Shown one piece after another: positions 10,631 to 23,655 of a DNA stretch of 64,000 bases (positions within the stretch are counted from its first letter, which is position 1; each line of letters begins with the position of its first letter). The DNA lies in contig NC_058163.1 in NCBI RefSeq assembly GCF_020080835.1, positions 25,866,131-25,930,130 of the forward strand, in the 5' to 3' direction. The notes beneath the pieces are model-generated. The model searched no databases. It worked only from the letters and a program-made list of their open reading frames with translations, and was not told the origin of the DNA. This DNA is from Cotesia glomerata. Its lineage: Eukaryota; Arthropoda; Insecta; Hymenoptera; Braconidae. The position numbers and the translations under genes were made by a program.

Positions 10631-11637
10631 TTAACTTGTGAATTATAAATAAATAAAATTTTGCTTTATTAAATAATGAATTTTGTTAAATTGCACTGTA
10701 CTTTCTTTAATATTGTTGTTTTTAAATATATAAGCTCATCTCGATGTTACACTCATCAAGTGCTTTCATTTGAGTACCCACATGCATTTTTGATATAGTT
10801 TTCATATATATATATATATAAATGTATGAAATATATGACAAATTGATGTGGGTACTCAAATGAAAGGTCTTAATGAGTATAACATCGGGATGAGCTTATA
10901 TCTTTAAATATGTCAATAGTTGTCAAGAGAGCAATGTCAGTTCTTAATTATTGACATTTTTATAGATATAAGCTCATCCTGATGTTACACACATTAAGAG
11001 CTTTCATTTGAGTACCCACATGCATTTTTAATATATTTTTCAAATATACGTATATATAACATATATATAATATATATAAATATATTAAAAATTGATGTGG
11101 GTACTCAAATGAAAGGTATGGATGAGCATAACACCAGGGTAAGCTTACATCTTTAAAAATATCATTTGTTGACAAGATAGCAATGTCAGTTCTTAATTAT
11201 TGACATTTTTGAAGATATAAGCTCATCTCTATGTTACACTCATCGAGACCTTTCATTTAAGTACCCACATGCACTTTAAAATATTTTTCATATATACATA
11301 TATATAAATATATAAAATATATGAAAAATTGATGTGGGTACTCAAATGAAAGGTCTCAATGAGCATAACACCGGGATGAGCTTATATCTTTAAAAATGTC
11401 AATAGTTTATAAGATACAAGATCATTTCTTAATTATGTATCTAGAGATAGAATATTTTCGAACGCAGCCTAAATACTCATCATCATAAATTGACTATCGA
11501 TGAGAATGATATGAAATCTTGAAAGGCACAAATTCAAGTCAAGACCTTTGCTATGACACTAAATTTCACTAAAAAACCGATTTTAACCTATGACTATCCT
11601 GAACACAAAATTTTTCTTATTCTCTTAATAATATAGA
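10631..11637 (-). mobile_element. Helitron-like element 2, with three foldback modules
   Basis: On the minus strand it begins TCTATATTATTAAGAGAATAAG at 11637, preceded by A. It contains three tandem foldback modules, each with arms AGATATAAGCTCATCC... and ...GGGATGAGCTTATATCT around an AT-rich centre. It ends in the AAGCAAAATTTTATTTATTTATAATTCACAAG region. The 3' hairpin and CTRR end are missing or decayed. Frames inside it are palindrome artefacts. Confidence 0.85.
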
Positions 11638-11718
11638 TTAACCAATTTTTAACATCACATTTCCATAAATTTTATTTATCATATACATAAACATGAATCC
11701 ATTTCACTTTATTTAGCT

Positions 11719-11719
11719 G

Positions 11720-11776
<57 letters not shown>

Positions 11777-11779
11777 TAA
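11719..11779. repeat. (TA)n microsatellite
   Basis: About 30 TA units with two A interruptions. Confidence 0.95.
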
Positions 11780-12714
11780 GAAAAAAAAATAAACTAGTAA
11801 ATCATCGAAGATTCACCGTAAAATTGAATGATATTGATAATGAATGGATAAATGAATGATCGGGTAATAATAATAAAAATAAAAATTAGTATCAATAGTG
11901 TATACATATATACATGTATAAGTATGTATTCAGAGATAATTAATGAAAGTTATAATTTACTGGATTTAATGGATTGATCTGGAGGTAATGTATGTTCAGA
12001 GATAGAGGATGAGTTACTTATTGGTGAGCAAGTGCTACGTCTTCACTAATTGTCGCGTTCGCGGTTAAGTATATATACTGAGTAAGGCAAGTAATTAACA
12101 ATTTATTGATCAGCGGAACTTACGTGAGGTCGTCTTATGAAAAACCGTATTACGTATTATTTATTTTATCTTTAACGGGACGAGTTAAAAAACATTTGGA
12201 ATATATTATTTTTTTATCTATATTTTAATTTTAATTAATTGATTGGAGAGCCACTCAATTCAGCTCAAGCGGTTTTACTTTTTATCAATTTAAATAAATT
12301 GTTATAATATTATGAAAAACAATATTGTAAAGTATAATTCTGTTTCATTTTAATTTAACGATTAATTAAATGATGATTTTGTCGAATTCAAAAAATTAAT
12401 TGGGAATTAAGAGCTTTACTTTGTTTTATTTAATTAATTAATTTAATTTAAAACGTGCCATTTTTATTGATATCGACAATTACAATTAGAGACTCGTCTT
12501 GTGTAATTATTTAATTTATTAGTTTTTTTGTTCAATTTCCATAATGTAAGAAAATTATTTCATCAATTTGGTAAGTGAAGCAATTGTTCAATTATTCATG
12601 ACACTAAAGCTAAAAAAATTAATAATAAATAATTGTATTTTATTCTGAAACAAATTTAGTAAATATTCCTATCGAATTTATAATAAAGATTGCTTTTTTT
12701 TTTGCTTTAAATTT
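11780..12714. other. AT-rich spacer, nothing recognised
   Basis: One short more complex stretch (about 11990-12150). No repeats shared with the rest of the window and no credible frames. Confidence 0.45.
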
Positions 12715-13252
12715 TTATGATGATAAGTACTTAGGCTGCATTTTAAAATGCTCTATCTCTAAATACGTAATTAATAAATGATCTTTTATCTTGTGAAATA
12801 TTGACATTTTTAAAGATATAAGCTCATCTCGATGTTACACTATTGAAGATCTTTCATTTAAGTACCCCCATCAATTTTTCATATATTTATATATATTATA
12901 TATATGTATATATAAAAAATACATCAAAAATGTATGTGGGTACTCAAATGAAAGCTCTCGATAAGTGTAACATCGGGATGAGCTTATATCTTTAAAAATA
13001 TCAATAATTAAGAAATGACCTTGTATCTCGTGAACTATTGACATTTCTAATGATATAAGCTCATCCCGATGTTACACTCATCAAGACCTTTCATTTAAGT
13101 ACCCACATCAATTTTTCATATATTTTATATATTTATATATATTATATATATGTATACATAAAAAACATATCAAAAATGCATGTGGGTACTCAAATGAAAG
13201 CTCTTAATGAGTGTAACATCGGGATGAGCTTATATCTTTGAAATATACATTA

Positions 13253-13878
13253 AAGTTTGGAAAATCTAAAAGTGCACGACTCATAATGCTCATTTAATTA
13301 TGAAATATAAAAAAAAAAAAAAAAAACTTGTCGTTCAAAATTAATTGCCGAAAAAACAGCTGTAGTAGGAAGATACTGCACAAGCGCCCCTGGTGGAATA
13401 AAATATACATAATATCTATAGATATAGATATATCACCATCCATGTTAATTTTACATGGATATATATAGATATACAGTCTTGTAGTTTTCGTTTTTTTTCA
13501 ATTGTAATTAAACGACACTGAATTAATTAACCATTCGCATTCAGTGACCTACAATCGTCGATTAGAATTAAAAAAAAAAAAAATTAACTCAAATAATTGA
13601 TTTTTTCACAAGTTACAGTGTTTCCGGGGTTTCATACATGACGGACAGAAAAATTTTTTGACCTATTTTGATATTTTTTCCCGTTTCTATTGCAGTAAAT
13701 CAATTTTTAGAAAGTATAGAATTAATCTCCATTAAATTATCTCGACAATAGTATGCAAAATATCTTGATTCCGTGAACTAACAAAGCTATAATACTAAAA
13801 ATAGTTGCTAAAATGAAGCGAAAAAAATTTTTCGATCGTAAAGCACTCTCTGATGCTTCGCATCATGAGTCGTGCAAT
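13253..13878 (+). mobile_element. GCACGACTCAT foldback element, copy 1
   Basis: Begins AAGTTTGGAAAATCTAAAAG, then GTGCACGACTCATAATGC, and ends GCATCATGAGTCGTGCAAT. The two GCACGACTCAT words form the inverted ends. Inside are a long A-run, GCGCCCCTGGTGG (13384-13396, close to the CTCF core), a TAGATATAGATATATCACC / GATATATATAGATATA palindrome and ATTCAGTGACCTACAATCG. Other copies lie at 45127-46331 and 56088-56990. No transposase frame. Confidence 0.85.
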
Positions 13879-14065
13879 ATATATATGTATATATGAAAAA
13901 TATATAAAAAATGCATGTGGGTACTCAAATGAAAGCTCTTGATGTGTGTAACATTGGGATGAGCTTATATCTTTAAAAAAGTCAATATTCAAGAAAGTAC
14001 AGTGCAATTTAACATAAAATGTTTAATCAAGTAAAATTTTATTTATTTACAGTTCACAAGTCACG

Positions 14066-14095
14066 GCAGTCACATAGTGACTGCAAGGTTGCTAA
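14066..14095 (+). other. Helitron-type 3' terminus (hairpin plus CTAA)
   Basis: A perfect 8-bp-arm hairpin (GCAGTCAC AT A GTGACTGC), AAGGTTG, then CTAA followed by T. The same hairpin occurs at the 3' ends of elements 5, 6 and 8. Confidence 0.8.
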
Positions 14096-14812
14096 TGAAT
14101 AATTAATTTGTGTCCAAACAATTGTGGTTAGCTAAAAATTTGGACTTGAAATCTGAAATAATGATAAAGGTAAAGATTAAGGGTCGGGGGAAAAAAAAAA
14201 ATTATTTTCACTCTTTAAAATTTATCGACACAAATAAAAATAATAATAAAAATTTTGAGTTGTTTATTAAGGAGTTTTAGTTAGTACTTGGTCCTTTTAT
14301 ATCTTTATTAATATATCCATTATTTTTTATTGTAATTGTGTATTTTGTATGAGTTCGTGATTAAAAATAATCCATCATGGTCTCAGACAACTTGCGGATA
14401 AGGCATGTATGTATAAGAATATAAAGTATAAGAATGAAAATATAAATTTATAACAAGTGGTTTATAGTTTATATCTGCGTGCTGACTTTTTGGGGAATTG
14501 ACTTATGAACACTTTCACCAGTCAAACATAATTCATTCTTCTGGGACTTTTGCTTTGCTTTTATCTTTTATACCTAACTTTATCTTCCGTATGCTAAATT
14601 AACAACGTGTAATAACAAATCCCACATTGACATGTATAATCTCATACATATTTCTTTCTATAAATATTTTTTTTATTTCTTTATTAATTAGTAAATAAAT
14701 AAGAATATTATTAATAGCAAAAAACAAACAAAAATTAAAGATTAATTGTTAATCTTTCTATTTTTAAATATAATCTTGTATTAGTATTTTTAAATATTTT
14801 TCTTTTAAAGTA
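14096..14812. other. AT-rich spacer, nothing recognised
   Basis: Ordinary AT-rich sequence. 14775-14810 resembles 17585-17620 (TATTTTTAAATATTTTTCTYTTAAAGTA), so the inverted pair of elements between them sits in related flanks. Confidence 0.45.
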
Positions 14813-15512
14813 CACAGAAAGAAAAATTTATTGACTGGAGAACAAAATTCTTGGCTCAAGAAAATTTTTCGGGGGCCTGAAGGAAGACCGAAGTTGTGTT
14901 GACCGAAGTAAAAATTTTTCAAGAAATTCTATTCTTGGTGGAAGTTATTTTTTCTTAATTCAAATTATCATAAATACTTGATACAATAAATTTTTATATT
15001 TAATTAAGATTTTTAGATACTTTAGGGAAGCAGCGCCACCTACTTCAGCTGAGAAAAAAATTTTCTCACCTTGAGAAAATTTTTCTCGAGAATATTTGAT
15101 ACCCATTTTATATTATTTTAGCGTGCAATTACACATATTGAACGAAAAAAAATGATGAAATATTATTTGATCTTGCCATTTGACATGTTAATCAATAAAA
15201 ATATTAATGAAAATTTACTTCTATCTTTATATTTAATTTTTTGGAGCAACAGAGAAATTTTCTCAAGACAAGAAAATTTACTTCTATCAAGAACTAAATT
15301 TTTTGTAGCAAGAGGCTGAATTTTCTCAAAACAACAAGACTTTCTTGACAAATAAATTTTCATGGATCAACATACGTATTTCTCAAAGCAAGAGAATTAA
15401 TTTTGTTGGAATAAGTGAAATTTCTTGTGTCAAAAAAAATTTTTTTTCTCGCTCAAGAAAATAATTAGGAAGAGAAATATTTTTTTGGCTCAAGTAAACC
15501 TTTTTTTCTGTG
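14813..15512 (+). mobile_element. 700-bp CACAGAAAGAAAAATTTATTGACTGG element, copy 1
   Basis: Ends CACAGAAAGAAAAATTTATT and TTTTTTTCTGTG, both flanked by TA. The interior is rich in TTTTCTCAAG / CTTGAGAAAATTT words and includes GGGGGCCTGAAGGAAGACC and GGAAGCAGCGCCACCTACTTC. It has no coding capacity beyond a 66-codon minus frame through repeats. TA targets and TACACAGAAA ends tie it to the smaller MITEs in the window. Confidence 0.85.
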
Positions 15513-15876
15513 TAAATGTTTAAAAGTGTAAATTTTTAAGAATTTCATATTTAATTTGTTTTATTTTATTTTAAAAAAATTTTACTTGTGAATTGAGTTA
15601 GTTTATGATACCTTCATGTTTAAAGTATTTTAACTAAACGTTCTTTTTTATCGTATAATTTTTGCACTGTTGTAAAACATATTTGTACTAATTGTGAAAC
15701 TTGAACGGTAATGAGGTGCGGACCTATTCAGTTTAAATTTATGACTTAATCCGCTCAGGCCCTTTTTTAATCCCTCTCTGGGAAATTTTCGTTTTGAAAC
15801 ATATTTATTTAATTGCTTTATTACTTTGTTTTTTCCCAGTTAAAGTAACATTTTCGAAGATGGTCACGTGAACCTA
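15513..15876. other. Spacer between the inverted 700-bp elements
   Basis: 364 bp, non-repetitive and AT-rich. If transcribed it would be the loop of a long hairpin formed by the two flanking elements. Confidence 0.6.
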
Positions 15877-16649
15877 CACAGAAAGAATGGTTCACTTGAA
15901 CCAAGAAAATATTTTTCTTGCTAATTATTTTTTTGGGCGAAAAAAAAATTTTTTTTTGACACAAGAAATTTCACTTATCCCAACAAAATTAATTCTCTTG
16001 CTTCAAGAAATACGTATCTTTATCCAGGACAATTAATTTGAATCAAGAAAATTTGCTTGTTTTGAGAAAATTTTTCTCTTGTTCCAAAAAATTAAGTTCT
16101 TGACAGAAGTAAATTTTCTTGTCTTGAGAAAATTTTTCTCTTGCTCCAAAAAATTAAATATCTCGATAGTAAATTTTCATTAATATTTTTATTGACAAAC
16201 ATGTCAAATGGGAAGATCAAATAATATTGAACCATTTTCTTTCATTTAATATGTATAATTGCGTGCTAAAATAATCTAAAATGAGTAATAAATATTCTTG
16301 AGAAAAATTTTCTCAAGGTGAGAAAATTTTTTTCTCAGCTGAAGTAGGTGGCGCTGCTTCCCTAAAGTATCTAAAAATCTTGATCAAATATAAAAATTTA
16401 TATCAAGTATTTATGATAATTTGAATTAAGAAAAAATAACTTCCACCAAGAATAGAATTTCTTGAAAAATTTTTACTTCGGTCTTCCTTCAGGCCCCCGA
16501 CAAATTTTCTTGAGCCAAGAATTTTTAGTAGATTTCATAGAAATCTAAATATTGTATTGGTTCTCATGACGCAACTTTTGGAAAATTTTGCTATTTCCTC
16601 ACTCAGCTCGTCGAACTGATTCAGAAAATACATATGGTTCAAAAGTTTA

Positions 16650-16690
<41 letters not shown>

Positions 16691-17245
16691 GATATAACGG
16701 GCTATGTCTCTACTCTAACTTCCGCAATTCTAATCGGATCTCAATAAAATTTAACATACTTATTTTTGACCGGTTTCTGAGGGTTAAGTTCTAAGATGAG
16801 CCAAATCGGCCGGTTATTTTAGAAATGAGAGCAATTTGAGATTTTTGAAAAATTTCAAAAATTCCCATTTTTTTACTGTTTTTCCATGTAAATACTATTG
16901 AACACAATATCCTAATAAATTTATGTTTAATGCATCTGAAAGCTTATTAAATAAGCTTTAATTCATATATCTATTGATTTTTTGCGTTAAGAATGACCCT
17001 CCCAAAAATGAAATTTTACTTTTGCATTCGTTTCGGAAATGATTTCATGTGTCAGCATTTATATACAGTTTAACAATACATTAAAACAGCTAGTCGATTC
17101 ATTCTTTTTTTTTTTCTTTGATTTTTGTTTTCATACTCAATGCAACCTTGATTAGAAATTTTTTTTTATTCATCATGAAATCTACTTCCATTTCGGCTGC
17201 CGAATGGTCTTTTTGTTCTCCAGTCAATAAATTTTTCTTTCTGTG
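15877..17245 (-). mobile_element. Same family as 14813-15512, inverted copy, with a large insertion
   Basis: Left end CACAGAAAGAATGGTTC, right end CAATAAATTTTTCTTTCTGTG, flanked by TA. It is the reverse complement of copy 1 except at the ends and for an insertion between GAGCCAAGAATTTT (about 16526) and GTTCTCCAGTCAATAA (about 17211). Confidence 0.85.
16527..17210. mobile_element. Insertion in the inverted 700-bp element
   Basis: About 680 bp absent from copy 1. It carries GTAGATTTCAT near the left edge and ATGAAATCTAC near the right edge as short inverted repeats, plus a CCATTTCGGCTGCCGAATGG hairpin just inside the right junction. A (TA)n tract lies at about 16650-16688, followed by ATAACGGGCTATGTCTC. 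Superfamily not clear. Confidence 0.6.
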
Positions 17246-19817
<2,572 letters not shown>

Positions 19818-20727
19818 TGCAGAATTATAAAGATTAAGAATTTAAAGATGTCAGTTTTCCTCTTTTCCGATTGTTCGTCGCTCGTTCCAGTGACCTCGAT
19901 GTAAATTTATATATTTAATGCCGTAAAATTAATCATGAGGATTATTTTCGTAGGATCAATTATTAAACTGGGTTAATGCAAACCTGAACAAGTGTTCAAG
20001 AGGAAAAAGTTTATTTCGTAAGAAATTTTGTGTTAAAAAATAGTCTGATGAGACTTTGAGAAAAAATTTTAAAAATTTTTGCTTTTTAAACGATCGAATA
20101 GAAACAATTAAAAATTACATGCATTTTTATGCTTATGATTTATTTATGTGTCGTTGATGTATATTATATTTACCTTCGATCGATCAGATTTCAAATAAAT
20201 TGTTTCACTTGTATTTGGTGCTTTTTCAATTATTAGGGATTTATTAGAAAGTTTAGTTCGACTACGGCCGATAGGTGGCGAAAGGTAGTTCAAAGTTTCT
20301 CTAAGCAGAGTGATAGTTTAAGTAGTTAAGTATCACACAAGTTCCATACTAGTGAGACTTATCAATATTATTATGAGTAATCAATAGAAAATTTTTGGTT
20401 TTAAAACGACCGAATAGAAATAATTAAAAATAAATAATGAAGTTAACAATAATTGAACATTGTAAACTTGGATCTGAAGTTATAAGAGCGTAATGGGCAT
20501 AAATAAATAGCGTGGCGTAAATAAATCAAAGTTAGCATATGAGTAAAATTACAACGAGCGTATTAATACGTAATAACAGAAAATAAACAAGTAATACACT
20601 GGAGAGTCGAGCCCGAGAAAATAGTCTAATATGGTGGAGTAAAAATTTCGATGATGAAGCGAAGGTGGAGGCTTATAATCCACACAAGACATAACATATG
20701 TACACTTACACATGTATGTATAATACA
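19818..20727. repeat. 910-bp direct duplication, copy 2
   Basis: Nearly identical to 1-910 in the same orientation, about 19.8 kb apart. Differences are mostly transitions plus 1-2 bp indels (for example GAGTCGAGCCCGAG here against GAGTCGGGCCCGAG in copy 1). The right boundary is TAATACA at 20727, after which this copy enters a GC-richer unique island. CTCF-like site at 20268-20281. Confidence 0.92.
20268..20281 (-). promoter_or_regulatory. CTCF-like motif in repeat copy 2
   Basis: CCGATAGGTGGCGA on the plus strand, identical to 449-462. Confidence 0.4.
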
Positions 20728-21100
20728 TATGGTGGTCCGCTTCTGACGGTTGATTGAGGTTGGTGGGTGGCCCCCCGGTGCATGTAATGCCCTCTAATCA
20801 CGAGCAGCCATTGACTATTACGGTTAAATGCGATTTTGAGCGATCCACCGTGGAGCAAACGCAATTTCCCGGCAGAGTCCGTTATCCCGCCCCCTCTTAC
20901 ATTCTCTATCTCTTCTCGAGTATGTATTATACATAATACAGTATATTTCATACTACTATAACTCCAGCTCAGTCTGATGTCTTTTCTTCTTTCATCCTCT
21001 TTTGTACGCGCTACGGATCATTTTGCGTTTGCTGAATCTCGCTACACTTTAAAGTTTAGATTATTCTGTATCTCTTACGGGCTAAAATAAACCCAGATGT
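20728..21100. other. GC-richer non-repetitive island
   Basis: It includes GGTGGCCCCCCGGTGCATG, CCATTGACTATTACGG and ATCCACCGTGGAGC (a GATCCACCGTGGA near-palindrome). Overlapping frames exist on both strands (about 81 and 60 codons), and neither resembles a known family. This is one of the best candidates in the window for conserved non-coding DNA. Confidence 0.4.
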
Positions 21101-22190
21101 TTAATTTGTAACATCAATAGAAACCATGAAATTATTTTCTTTGGTTTAATTATAATATTTTTTATTAACTATTAAAATTGTTTTTTTTTTTTTTTTTAAA
21201 TTCAAGTGAGTGATTTTAAGAATTGGTCGTCATTAATTAATATATATTCGTGAAAATATTCTCTGATTTTTCTATACATGTCCATAAATTGCTTGATATG
21301 TTCATATTTTATTTTTAATGTTTTTTTAAATATGTATCAAGATATATCTGGCTTTGTAAGGCTTGATATGAATTTAAATGCCATGTCAGTTAAAAATTTA
21401 ATCAAAATTTGCCCACGTGTAATTTTTCGACGAAATATAGTTTTAAAATTTTCCTATAGGCGGCGCATTGTCGCTAAATCGTCTCGTAATAAGAAAATTA
21501 ATTTTTAAAAGTTAACTAATAAAATGAGAATCATTTCTTTTATTTTCACAATAGTTTTTAATTTAATCAAACAATAAACTAATTGACGTACATATTTCGA
21601 GAAAAATTTAAAAATGATACTAACTTAAGTGTCAGAAAAATAATTATGATGAAATAAAAATAGTTAGATAAAATTTCAAGATATTTTGACATTAATAAAT
21701 TTTTATTTAATCAAAATAATTTTTTTTTTTAGTTTCTTAAAGCATTGTTCAGGTCTTAGGAATTTTATTTTCAATTATTAACAAACAAAATTAACAGTAA
21801 ATTTAATATGCAGATTTTTAATTAATTTTTTCTATGACTCAATTAACAAATTTTATAAACAATAAATAAAAATTAAAAAAATCACTTTTTTACTAAATAT
21901 TAATTTTTAAATTTGAAGATAAAATAAAAATTCTTTTATAGTATTTTGTCTAAATTAAAATATGCTATGATTCAAATTTCCTAAACATTGGCCTGCTTTT
22001 ACCTTTGAATATTTTTCATACGTTATAAAAAATAAAATCTCAATCAAAAAAAGAAAAAAAATTCTTGCACACAAATATTCTCAATATTTTCCAACTAATA
22101 AATTTCTCATTAAAATTCCACAAAATTCACAGTCTAAGTTACTGTTATTATCCTCTTGTTGTAACCAAACAACAATTTACAACTCATAAA
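21101..22190. other. AT-rich spacer with one CTCF-like site
   Basis: Apart from the motif at 21453-21466 I see only A/T runs. The 76-codon plus frame at 21278-21508 has no recognisable domain. Confidence 0.45.
21453..21466 (-). promoter_or_regulatory. CTCF-like motif (12 of 14)
   Basis: The minus strand reads GCGCCGCCTATAGG followed by AAAATTTTAAAAC. The A-rich 3' flank matches that of the site at 26755. Confidence 0.35.
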
Positions 22191-22699
22191 AAAAGCTTGG
22201 CATAAATATGCATAGCCACTGCAATTTATGATCATCAAGCATCAAGTGGTTGGATTAGGAATGCAACAAATCCACTGGTCACCATACACCACACAGCTTG
22301 TAAATTCCACCCACGTCTCGCTCCAGTTAATAACAATTTATCCCCCTGATTTACTATTTTATTTTAAAATAAAACGGTACACCCACTTATTGTCAATAAC
22401 ACTTTCTCCAGCTGATAATATTATTCTCCATCAACAATTCAACAATTCACAGAGTGTAATACAATATAATATAATATATAATGCATAATAATAAACTAAA
22501 AGGTGTTTAGTTTATATTTATATATATTTAGTGGTATTGCTTGTTGCTCGTGAGTCGATTTAAATATTTTCGCGCGTGCCTGGCGTGCGCGTGCACACAC
22601 ATATATGTATGCTAATGCGCGTGTGTCATTATGCTATGCAGTTGAGGTTGAGTAGTCTTGGCAGTGTAGTACATTTACCGTCACATACACTAGTACAAC

Positions 22700-22749
<50 letters not shown>

Positions 22750-23154
22750 ACACATATAGTAAGAAGCTGACTACTGATTACTGACTTTACTTGAGCGTTC
22801 CGATATATAGAATATAAAATATAGAATACATATGAGCAGTGAGAGTTAAACTAAGTATCAGTATGAGTAGAGGACAAACTAATGTAAGAGAAGTCAGTAT
22901 TGCTGGTTGTATTACTTGGATGCTGAATACTGGTGAGGTCTTGGCACGTCCTTGTAAGGCCACTAGCCTTCTAGCGGTATAGTAGTTACACCGACTTGTC
23001 CATATAATATCTTTCTATGCCTATGCATGTTTGTAAATGTATGTATCTTACGATAGACATTGCTGGACTTACCTTTATTATTTATCTTTATATTTATATT
23101 CAATTGAATATTTGAGAGTGAAATAAAAATAGGACTTTAATTAATAATAGTAAA
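22191..23154. other. Non-repetitive islands around a (TA)n tract
   Basis: 22195-22345 and 22540-22990 are complex. 22575-22620 has the alternating purine-pyrimidine string GCGCGTGCCTGGCGTGCGCGTGCACACAC. A (TA)n run lies at 22699-22746. No frame is convincing. Confidence 0.4.
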
Positions 23155-23655
23155 GTTAGCCGACGTTTTCAAAAAAATGCATAAATATCGACCCGCCCTT
23201 TAAAAATTTTAATAACCCGAAAGTTATTCCTTAATTAAAATAAAAATTTGCCGACATTTGAAAATAAAAAAATTTCTTTTTATTAAAAAAATAATTAATA
23301 AAAAATAAAAAGCAATTTTCATTCACCAAAAAAATTGGAAAACTTTAAGTTCAATTTTTAAAAAATATTTATTTTGAAATTAATAATTGAAAAAAAATTA
23401 ATAATAGTAACGTTAACCGACGTTTTTAATTTTTTGATTTTTTTTCAATTATTAATTTCAAAATAAATGTTTTTTAAAAATTGCACCTGAAGTTTTTCAA
23501 TTTTTTTGGAAATGTAAATTTATTTTTTATTAATTATTTTTATAATAAAAAGAAATTTTAATTTTTAAATGTCGGCTAACTTAATTTTCATTTTAATTAA
23601 GGAAAAAATATCGGGTTAATAAATTTTAAAAGGGTTGGTCGATAATTTTGTATTC
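23155..23655. mobile_element. About 500-bp foldback repeat with GTTAGCCGACG ends
   Basis: The left arm starts GTTAGCCGACGTTTT and the right arm contains AAATGTCGGCTAAC. Corresponding words pair across the centre near 23410 (ATTCCTTAATTAAAAT / ATTTTAATTAAGGAA, AACCCGA / TCGGGTT, GACCCGCCCTTT / AAAGGGTTGGTC). The centre carries a second GTTAACCGACGTTTTTAA. A shorter relative lies at 61252-61430. Non-coding. Confidence 0.78.

Larger units (their letters stand above)
12719..14095 (+). mobile_element. Helitron-like element 3, 5' truncated, hosting a foldback element
   Basis: It starts inside the family at GATGATAAGTACTTAGGCTGCATT, carries two complete foldback modules and the right half of a third, and ends at CTAA (14092-14095), followed by T. 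The terminal hairpin GCAGTCACATAGTGACTGC sits at 14066-14084, seven bases before the CTAA. An element at 13253-13878 interrupts it, and the left arm of the third module is missing at that junction. Confidence 0.85.

Noticed and set aside
20706..20951. Antisense pair of frames of 81 and 60 codons
   Set aside because: Open frames on both strands over one GC-richer island are expected by composition. No family resemblance.
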